A DNA stretch of 64,000 nucleotides from Porogramme epimiltina (Eukaryota > Basidiomycota > Agaricomycetes > Polyporales > Polyporaceae), in the NCBI GenBank assembly GCA_900155495.1, contig FTLJ01000018.1, positions 1-64,000 on the forward strand, in the 5' to 3' direction. The notes beneath the pieces are model-generated. The model had not been told where the DNA came from. It searched no databases and saw nothing but the letters and a program-made list of their open reading frames with translations. Made by a program: the position numbers and the translations under genes. This document shows positions 55,534-64,000 of the stretch, piece after piece. Positions within the stretch are counted from its first letter, which is position 1, and the number at the start of each line of letters is the position of its first letter.

Positions 55534-57537
55534 CTATACTGAGTCCTCTGCTGAGTGTTTTTGCGAACTGTCGTAAGGTTGCATGTCAGAGAGAACCTGT
55601 AATGTTATGAGTAACTGCTTGGAGTGTCGATACAAGGGGGGCCAGCTCACATCTCCTGAATCCGGCTTATCCTGTGTAGAATGTTTGTTTGTGTCAATGC
55701 GAATTGTGATCCCGCCGGACGCTGACCTCCCTCGCTGTGTCCAGATAGATCGTGGTTAGCGTGAATGGGATGTGTAAGCATATTGACAACGTACGCCGTA
55801 TGCGTGAGTCCCAGGCGCGGGAGAGACGTTCTGCAGAGATACAGAGAGATCTCCAGTGTTCGATGAGCCATTCCGGAGGCTCTTGCGAGCATTCAGGGCC
55901 GCCATCAGCGAGTTGGAGTAAACTGGTAGGGGCGGGTAAACAGTCTGGTTATATTTCCCGAGAGCGGAAAAAGACGTACGGCGACCGAGCAGGTAGTAAA
56001 AGAAGATATAGACGAGACCGTTTGGAGAAGTAAAAAATGTGATCAAGGAAAGGCACGCGCAAACACTGTCGTGTAAACAAAACCTAATGAGAAATGTCAC
56101 TCGACTGTTTATGTGTTGAGACATACCTTGTCAGCAGACAAGTGTTGACAGCAAACACCATCTAAGAGTCAAATTTAGCGAATACCACTTCGCACGGGGA
56201 AGCGATACGTACCAACTTAGTGATGAGAGTGTTCGTACGCGAGAAGTTGCCTCTCGACATGCGCAGAATAGTGCATAGGATTGCGGCAATAGCCACATCG
56301 GCGACGGCACCGAACACGTTCACAAGGATGGATAATGTCTGTTATAGCGGAAAAGACTTGAGTTGACCTTCATTTGTATGATGAGGTGGGAGACTCACTC
56401 GAATCTGAACGATTTCCGTGAAGCTGGTGAAGGCATATCTGAGGGCGAAAGATTAATTTTTATTGCGGTATAGGTTTGAAACGGAAAACGCACGCTTTGC
56501 CAGCATATACTGAAGTGCCAAGTACGTTCAGGATGACAACAATCGTATACGGCAAGACGAACAATCCACTCACCCAGCGATGCGACAAATTCGACCAACA
56601 CCAGGGCGACCTGTTCGGTAATCTCAGCTATCATACGAATATCGGAATGATCACGACTAGACGCACCACAGGTATTACAAGGTAGAGGCTTTTATTGCTC
56701 AAAGTCCAAATCCGCACGACGAAGAACCTGAAGTAAAACCAGTGAGCAGACGGAATGGTGAATATGAAGTGGCCCTACGATTGGACGAGAAATGCGGTAA
56801 CGCCCTGAAGAATGATCAGACGGCGAAATACTACCGAGCTCCGAACGGAACTCACGTTGATGATGACCTGAGTGATGATAGCACTGTTTGCGGATAACTA
56901 TTCAGATAATTACTCGAGCTCTACGTTCATGAGACATACTTGTTCGGAGCAAATAACGCCGTTGGATTGGCGTAGTTTGTGACCAAGTAAGCGTATACTG
57001 AGCAACATCGTTAAAAGTTGGTGGGATGGATCAATGCCCGATGACGTACTGCTTTGCGAGATCAAGACCTAGATTAAGGATGCTTCAGATGGCGTACCAA
57101 TAGTCCAAATCTGGATACGAACCTGATGCGCAGTATCTGACATCCACACAGCGGCAACCTTGAAGGCATACAGTGAGGTAGACTGCTCAAGACGGCGGTA
57201 TGCATGGACGTACGAGGACCTTGAGGGCAGGCTTATCCTTCTTATAGTGCGTGTAGTAGAAGTACACCTGCGAACAAGAGACTGGTTGATTTCAAGTGAG
57301 TGTGGAATATGGAGACGATGACGGAGTGGCGCTCACCGCCGTAAAGGCTTTGAGAGAACGAGGTGGTTGAGGATGCGTTTCTAATGGAGTGATGGAAGGA
57401 GAGTAGAACGTGGCTCACATGGCTGCGAAAATCACGCCTAGCAGCATGGCGCCAACGCTAGAGTTTGGAGTGTAAGCAAGGGCAACACAGCAGAACCCGA
57501 TTGCGCAAACGTACGTTTGATCGAGAGTGGTTGACAT
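55534..57537 (-). CDS. DUF6534-type multi-pass membrane protein
   Basis: A seven-helix-like membrane protein of a large family of unknown function in mushroom-forming fungi. It starts MSTTLDQT at 57537, splices to VGAMLLGVIFAAM, then a short exon LYG, then VYFYYTHYKKDKPALKVL (about 57215-57270). Following exons give VAAVWMSDTAHQ, VYAYLVTNYANPTALFAPN, GVTAFLVQ, FFVVRIWTLSNKSLYLVIPV, RLVVIIPIF, YAFTSFTEIVQI and SILVNVFGAVADVAIAAILC (about 56330). Next come MSRGNFSRTNTLITKL and, near 55960, VYSNSLMAALNARKSLRNGS, the family's most conserved block. The tail reads GGITIRIDTNKHSTQDKPDS with a stop at 55534-55536. More than twelve small introns are present. The junction at 57290-57350 (exon LYG) does not close in frame in my reading, so one exon edge is wrong or a base is lost. 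Confidence 0.78.
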
Positions 57538-59545
57538 CGTAGGAAGGCGGACTTAGATGGCCAAGAGGAGGTACGATGTGGACTGTTCTCGACCGGCCTT
57601 CCGTCCTTAAATCTCCTGTCGAGACGATTGTGGGCTTAACAGGGACATCGCGGGGCGCGGTCTAAATGAACCGTAGGTGTCATTTGCGACGGACCAAGAC
57701 GGAGGTATCTTAGTGGGGTACTACAAGGAGATGAAGTCAGGTGTCTTGTCTTTAGCATCTGGGGGTGGGGACCGTGCCTGATGAGCGGCGAGGGTCCTGC
57801 GCGCTAGCACGCCGCTTAGATTGGGCCTATGTCCAGTAAAGGCTAGGAGACGACTACGCCAGCGGCTTGAGTAGTGAGGGAGACGGCGAGGTTTACAAAT
57901 ACGCACATATTACAAACTTCCCGCGAAGCAGCCCATCGACACCAGAAAAGACATGAATTGGCAAGGGAGGACATTTGGTTCCGCGATGCTTTAATCGGTG
58001 ATGTGATGCATGAAAGCCCGACAAGCCTACAAGACTGCCGCTGACGGAAGGGACTATCCCGTTTGATGCCGCACAGCTGAAATATCGGCGCCGCCCTTAT
58101 ATGTGCAGACGATGACGAGCACATCGCCGTCCATCATCGTTTGGTGGGGTATGCACCAAAAAAGGTAGAATTTGCTTCCGAACTGGGTCGTGAATACCTG
58201 AAATGGGGAAACCTGTTGTAACGAGATGAATGGACGTATCCGCACCGCCTTGGAGATGACTAGACGGACATCGTGCAGTGGGTAGGTTGCGACAGCCAAT
58301 TCCGTTCGAGAGCAGCTCCGGATTCAGCTTGCCCCGTAGTTGGCAGTTATGAATGCGTAGTCCACCGGAGGATTGGCGCGGCACCGATTATCGAGGTGCC
58401 TGCACCTGGCCTGAGGGTTAGTCGGGAACTTCCGACCACTGGTGGGCGGCCAAGCGTAGGGAAGCACATAAGCGAGAACGATTTGGTACAAGTGCGTGCT
58501 TGTATTGAACGCGAAAGCGATCGAAGATTGATCTACCGCGCTGCCAACTCTCGTCGGCGCCTTCATTGACACCCCATAGGGCCATAGTTCCCGATAAACT
58601 AGGCTATCCTAGGTAGACGGCACCTGTGAGGGGTTCTAGGGCGACACCTTGAATATACGTAAACTGGATAAGCTTCTGAACAGCATTGTGGTTCATTGTC
58701 CAATGTCGTCTGCGTTGGGGTCTTCTGTAGTCTGCGGCCGTCAGGAGGCCAGCGGAGATTGCCTTCGAGAAGCCAACAATCTATTTAGACTTGCTGCCTA
58801 GATTGTGGACGGGAGAGGGCGCATGGTCAGCCTTGGCCCTTTTGTCACCGGTTGGATCGGATAATCTGCACCTTCAAATCCTTAAGTTGTGGATTCGAGC
58901 TTTGGCCGACGAATTTACTTCAAAGACGAGGCTTTGGACAATGAGTTGTACGGGTGAGTGAGCAAGAGCCGTCGGAAGGCCGAGTAACATTCAGAGACGA
59001 TCAAGTCGTCGAAGGAGCCAGAGGCGGGGTGGCCTGACGACTGGTGCGGTTCCGTGTGCCGGCATGGGCGCCTACGGGAGCAAACTGCTTGCAAGAAAAG
59101 CGCCCATCGCGGGCCGCCCACCCAGTGCTGCGACCAAACTCTGAACGTTCGGCCTATGCGGTCTAGCCTCTGACAATGCGGCTCTTGGACGCCTCGATCG
59201 CGGCGCATGGATGCAGCCGCAAGGTTGGTACCTTCATAAGGAGATGGGGGCTAAAGATAAGTCCGGCGACGTCCTACACCGTACATCCTATCCTGGGGAA
59301 TCGATGACGGGGCTGCGGTCTCATGATGGCCTGGCCGTGCAGACTCCAGTTGAGGAGCCTTCTAGAGAAACAGACGTGAAGCACACGGTGGCCGATCCAA
59401 GGGGCCGGTGGACATTGGACGGCCAGTGGGGATGCATCGGGGTGACGGGACTAAGCAACGTTGCGGATTCTGTGCTGCGTATGCATCACCAGCAGGGGTC
59501 ATGATGTCACCGCTGCCGTCTATGTTTGAACTATGACTGATCCTA
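57538..59545. other. Intergenic region, no gene seen
   Basis: About 2 kb between the DUF6534 gene and GAD. Short frames (for example 58054-58299 and 58915-59208, minus) lack recognisable motifs or consistent splicing and could be chance or old remnants. Confidence 0.45.
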
Positions 59546-59552
59546 TTTATAT
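59546..59552 (+). promoter_or_regulatory. TATA-like box of glutamate decarboxylase
   Basis: TTTATAT lies about 90 bp upstream of the ATG at 59642, followed by a CT-rich leader. Confidence 0.4.
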
Positions 59553-59641
59553 CCAACTCAGCTCTCCACCGCCATCTAGTTCGTATATATTCAGGCCCTC
59601 TAGGCTCCCGGAGAACCGACTTCTTCCCTCCCAAGCTCGCC

Positions 59642-61631
59642 ATGTCTCTTTCTAAGGTGGAGGCCCTCGAGATCGATCGCTGTTCGTGACTGATGATAAG
59701 CTGTCGCGTAGCATATCAACGCCGACCAACTTATCCTAGCTGCCAAGGTTTGTCTCCCCCTTTCCCTCTGCGCCCTTTTCGCTATTGACATCTTTATAGG
59801 ACCACAAGGGCCACCACTTGGGGCGTAGCTCTACAGACCATCATGCGGTTCACGCTTACGGCGCCCGCTACGGAACAGACCCCATTCCCAAGTTTAGGCT
59901 CCCATCCAAGGTAAGCTCAATATATTCCTTCAGGAGACCGCAAACGCTAATTCTCAGGTGTCTTAGGGTGTGGATGCGGAGGCTGCCTACCAACTCATCC
60001 GTGACGAGCTCGCGCTCGATGGGACCCCGGCCCTTAATCTTGCGTCCTTCGTGCACACATGGATGCCGCGCCAGGCCGACCAGCTGATGATGGAGAACAT
60101 TTCCAAGAATCTCATCGACCAGGATGAGTATCCCATGACTCGTAAGTCGTTGCTGCGGCCACTAAGACCTAACACACCCGGTCACTCACGGGTGCCACCA
60201 ACAGAGGTCATCCATACACGCTGCGTCTCCATTCTTGCAGACGTCTGGCACGCGCCTTCGACTCAACAAGCTATCGGCACGGCCACTACCGGGTCTTCCG
60301 AGGCCATTCAGCTTGGAGGTCTCGCGATGAAGCGCATCTGGCAGGAGAAGCGCAAGGCTGCGGGCAAATCCATCCATGAGCCCGGGCCCAACATCGTCAT
60401 GGGCGCGAATGCCCAGGTAGCCTTGGAGAAGTTCGCTCGTTATTTCGACGTCGAGGCCCGTCTTGTACCCATTTCAGAGGAAAGCCACTACCGGCTTGAC
60501 CCCAAGAAGGCAATGGAGTACGTCGACGAGAACACAATTGGCGTGTACGTTATCCTCGGCAGTAAGTTTATTGTTTCTCGGCCTTCTGAGCACTGCTTTA
60601 ATGACGTTCTTAGGTACCTATACTGGCCACTACGAGCCTGTTAAAGAGATGGCCGATCTACTCGACGAGTATGAAAAGACCACCGGGCACTCAGTTCCTA
60701 TTCATGTCGATGGCGCGTCAGGTGGTTTCATCGCCCCATTTGCTACGCCAAAACTTGAATGGGACTTCAGGATCCCCCGTGTCGTCTCTATTAACGCCTC
60801 TGGTCACAAGTTTGGTCTTTCCTACGTCGGCGTCGGATGGGTCGTCTGGCGGTCCAAGAAGTTCCTTCCGAAAGACCTCATTTTTGAGCTGCACTACCTC
60901 GGATCAGTCGAATATTCGTTCTCCCTCAACTTCTCTCGCCCCGCACACCCTATCATTGCACAGTACTTCAACTTCGTGCACCTCGGCTTCGAGGGTTATC
61001 GTAGCGTCGCACTGCAGGATCTGAAGAACGCTCGTCTCCTGAGCCGTGCGCTGGAGAAGAGCGGGCTATTTATCGTCCTGAGCGACATCCACCGTCCGTC
61101 GGAGGGTCTCCTCTCCAAGGCCGCCCTCGGTCTCGACGAAGAGGACGTCGAGGTAGATATTCATGCGTCGTCGCTTATCGGCTGCTCAATTTCTGACTTC
61201 TCCTGCAGAGCTACTCTCCAGGTTTGCCCGTAGTCTCTTTCCGATTCTCGGACGACTACAAGCAGAAGTTCCCCGATGTCCAGCAGAAGTGGGTGCAAAT
61301 CCTGCTCCGCGCCAAGGGTTGGATCGTCCCCAACTACGAGTTGGCACCTGACTTGCAAGACGTCGAGATTCTCCGAGTTGTAGTGCGTGAGACTATGACT
61401 GCTGTCATGGTGGATAGGCTCGTTGCCGACATTGTGAGTCCCTTCTTCCAGGACGGCATAACCATACTAACTACGAAGTAGATCGAGATCGTCGAGGACC
61501 TTTCCAAGCAGGACGGTCCTGTACACGCTTTGAACTCTCTCAAGAGCCGGACCACGACGGAGAAGCACCACGGACGTCTCGAGGAGGGCTCGGGTAGCAA
61601 GCCCAGCGGAACCTACGCCAAGCAGTGTTAA
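59642..61631 (+). CDS. GAD1: Glutamate decarboxylase
   Basis: PLP enzyme converting L-glutamate to GABA and CO2. The ATG at 59642 gives MSLSKVEA. Early exons read DHKGHHLGRSSTDHHAVHAY (about 59800) and GVDAEAAYQLIRDELALDGT, then LNLASFVHTWMPRQADQLMM (about 60040), typical of the family. The PLP domain has TGSSEAIQLGGLAMKRIW (about 60290), YTGHYEPVKEMADLLDEYE, PIHVDGASGGFIAPFATP (about 60705) and VVSINASGHKFGLSYVGVGW, where HK binds PLP. The small domain includes GLPVVSFRFSDDYKQKFP (61220-61260) and WIVPNYELAPDLQDVEILRV. The last exon has a hydrophilic tail ending YAKQC at 61631. About seven introns. The C-terminal tail has no clear calmodulin-binding motif. The GABA shunt role is inferred from the family. 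Confidence 0.96.
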
Positions 61632-62111
61632 AAGAAGGCGACGCAGCTCGATGGGCTTTTGAGAAACACCCATTCACGGGCTTTGCGGTCCAATGTTGCC
61701 AACGGAATGATGGATTGTTTCAAAAGATGGAAATGGAGATACGATTCTTAATTTGGGACGCAAGCGTGAGCGTGTATGACGTATGTCGTGTGTTGTGTAT
61801 CATGCAGAAGATGGAAGTAATGTACAGTATCAAGTTGGTGTACTGTTTTGACGAATTGAAATGGTGGTGTTCATCTCTGTCACCGTTGAGTCTTGCATGG
61901 CCTCCCTATGTTCATCATAGACGGAGCAACAAACTGAGTTGAGTATATTTACTTCCCATTGTGCAGTAAGATACGTGGTCTGGGCGCTCGCGTGTCCTCG
62001 TCTATCGCTCTCCCGGCAGTGCTTAGCCCGGGCTCAGACCCTCTACCTTCTTCCCACAATCCTTGCCTTCCTTCCGGCCTACTATCCGCCTATTATTCGC
62101 GTTGGGACAGG
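61632..62111. other. Spacer between GAD and HID1
   Basis: About 480 bp of AT-richer sequence with the GAD 3' end and HID1 promoter. No gene is seen. Confidence 0.4.
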
Positions 62112-64000
62112 ATGGACAGCCTGAAAATGTTCACGAAGTTCCCGCAGAAGATCCCAGACCCTTTCAATCTACTTGGAGACCAGCCCAAGCTTGCGTTCCG
62201 CAGTCAGCCCGGAGGTATAGCCAAACTCGCCACGACACGCGTGAGTACGTGCAATTGGGTTGCTTGCCATGTCTATATGATATGGAATAGAATATCCTTA
62301 TACTTATATGCGTGTGCATCATGTAGAATATCTCTGAGAAAGACTCGTATTGGGACCAAGTGAGTGCTCATTACTTGCTCTTATGGATGCTTGCCATTTA
62401 TCCCCGTACCTGCCCTAGTATGTCACACTCTTCGACTCCGCGTCAGATGTTTTCTCCCTCATTACCCATAACGATGGTGCGCACACTCCATTTACTCCCG
62501 CTCGTCCCTCGGACTCACCAGTGTCCCACCATCCTGCCCTCCACCTCCTGCCGCCCTCCACCTCCTGCCGCCCGCTCAACCCCCACAGTGCGCCGCGCAC
62601 TCTACGATGCCCCCGAGAACGTCGCAACCCTCATCCGCGTCATCTCCGCACGGCTCTTCAACCTCGTCTCGGACCACACTTTCCCCGCGCCGCCGAGCTC
62701 CCTCGCGTCCACGCTCATCCGCACCGGCACCGGCGGGAGCGGCGAGCGCAATGCAACCAAAGAGGTCCTCAACTGCGTCCGCGTGCTTCAGCGCGTGCTC
62801 CCCGCGGTGTTCGAGCTCGAGAGCGAGCCGAGCAGATTCGAGCAGGAGGTGCTATGGCGGCGCGCCGAAGCTCCAGAGGCAGGCGGGCGCGGAGGCGGCG
62901 CGGGCGGTCGGGCGGTGGAGGAGGCGAGCGCGGAGCCGCAGTTCGTGATCGAGGACGAGGACGAGAGCGAGGACGAGGAGGGGGAGCGGGCGACGCGGTC
63001 CCCACGACCGCAGGCGCAACCTCAGGCGAGCGAGGGGCGGGCAGCGAAGCCGAAGGAGACTCTGCCTTCGGTGGCGGAGCGGTTGTTCAGCTGTCTCATC
63101 GACCTCATGTTCTGTTGCGGGTTCACGTTGCCGACGAAGATTCAGGTGGACCACTACAAGATCAACTACATTATATGGTACGTCGCGCGATCCTCCTCGT
63201 CTCTTCTCCCTGCGTCTTCGCGGACGCTCATGGTGTCGGCACAGGGAGAAGGGCGTCGGTTCTACAGCAGACCCCGGCCCCAGTCAGCAATACGACGGGA
63301 ACAAGACAGAAGTGCTCCGGCTCCTGCTTGTCCTGCTCTCACGGCAGATCTATGTCCCGCCGTCGGCCCTCTTCACCTCACCATCCCAATACACCCTGCA
63401 CTTCGTGCGGGGCCTCGCCCGGCGCGACGTGCTCACCGTGCTCTGCTCGCTCATGAACACCGCGATGAACGCCGCGCATTACCCCGCTGTCGGCGGCGCA
63501 GCGAACGTCGCGAACGTGATGGGCTCCGTCGCAGGCCGACTACCGTACAACCACCTCCTGCTCAAGGGCGAAGACCCACGCACGTCGCTTGTGTCGATGT
63601 GCTTCCAAGTCCTTTGCGTTCTTCTCGACTTCCAGAGTGGCACGGCACGCGACGAAGCGAGTGGGCCGACCGCGAAGACGAATGCGTTCCGGTATTTCAT
63701 CGCGAAGCTGGTGGGTAGTTACTTGATACGAGGCTGCTACGTAGGGTGCTATGCTGAGCTGTTTGTGCAGCACCGACCAAACGACTTCGCGTTCATCTTG
63801 AGCGGCATGGTTGGAATATTTGAAGACCAGATGGCCTCAGTCAACGGGCTGCTCCCGGGCGCGAAGAAGTCTGTGCCGTACATGGTTGAAGCAAGTAAGT
63901 GTATCTCAGCCCCCACCCGCCACGCAGTTCTCATGAGTCCATAGTAATCTTCCTGTGGAAGATGGTTGAACTCAACAAGGTCGGGAGTTAGTTATAATCC
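62112..64000 (+). CDS. HID1: HID1-family protein (Golgi/trafficking), 3' end outside the window
   Basis: Homologue of HID1 (high-temperature-induced dauer formation), a peripheral Golgi protein needed for dense-core vesicle or trans-Golgi sorting in animals and known in fission yeast. It starts at 62112 MDSLKMFTKFPQKIPDPFNL, with QPKLAFRSQPGGIAKLATTR, then NISEKDSYWDQ and YVTLFDSASDVFSLITHNDV (about 62340-62480). The exon from about 62590 reads ALYDAPENVATLIRVISARL and LNCVRVLQRVLPAVFE. An acidic insert lies at 62940-63000. Next PKETLPSVAERLFSCLIDLM and LPTKIQVDHYKINYIIW (63050-63178), then after an intron EVLRLLLVLLSRQIYVPPSA, YTLHFVRGLARRDVLTVLCS, GEDPRTSLVSMCFQVLCVLL and FRYFIAKLVGSYLIRGCYVG. 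The sequence is still open in IFLWKMVELNK at the window end, so the gene is partial. Confidence 0.9.

Overview
This window is nuclear DNA of a filamentous basidiomycete fungus, most likely an agaricomycete. Nearly every gene is cut by many short introns (about 45-70 bp) with GTRNGT-type donors and CAG or TAG acceptors. Coding exons are GC-rich, intergenic stretches are long and empty, and one gene is a DUF6534 membrane protein, a family I know mainly from mushroom-forming fungi. No rRNA, tRNA, CRISPR array, prokaryotic operon or intact transposon was recognised. I read about 24 protein-coding genes.

Layout. 0.7-8.3 kb: two paralogous SulP sulfate permeases tail to tail, with a TACO1/YebC-type mitochondrial translation activator between them. 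8.3-10.5 kb: no gene seen, but a TCACGTGA box lies upstream of the second permease. 10.5-11.7 kb: a STRAP-like WD40 protein. 12.3-19.7 kb: a tandem array of three paralogous genes encoding NYN-domain (putative RNase) proteins with an OST-HTH/LOTUS-like C-terminus; this is the most unusual part of the window. 20.0-21.8 kb: a short-chain dehydrogenase with a mitochondrial-looking leader. 23.2-27.4 kb: an EST1/SMG6 protein with a PIN domain. 27.4-33.5 kb: gene-poor, with one small single-pass membrane protein at 31.7 kb. 33.5-35.6 kb: a secreted or membrane DOMON plus cytochrome b561 protein. 36.0-41.4 kb: a compact housekeeping block of nucleoside diphosphate kinase, QCR7, transketolase and CMC2, arranged as two divergent pairs. 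41.7-44.7 kb: a GH31 alpha-xylosidase-type glycosidase. 45.3-55.1 kb: two paralogous PLP serine/threonine dehydratases in inverted orientation, enclosing the DNA polymerase delta small subunit, a secreted cupredoxin and PET100. 55.5-57.5 kb: the DUF6534 membrane protein. 59.6-61.6 kb: glutamate decarboxylase. 62.1 kb to the end: a HID1-family protein that runs off the window.

Themes. Three local duplications (sulfate permease, NYN-LOTUS, serine dehydratase) show that nearby gene duplication and inversion shaped this segment. Four genes serve the mitochondrial respiratory chain (TACO1, QCR7, CMC2, PET100); whether this is more than chance cannot be told from one window. Exon-intron structures were read by eye from splice signals, reading frame and family conservation. 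Outer coordinates are generally firm; some inner junctions and a few 5' ends are not, and this is stated in each entry.
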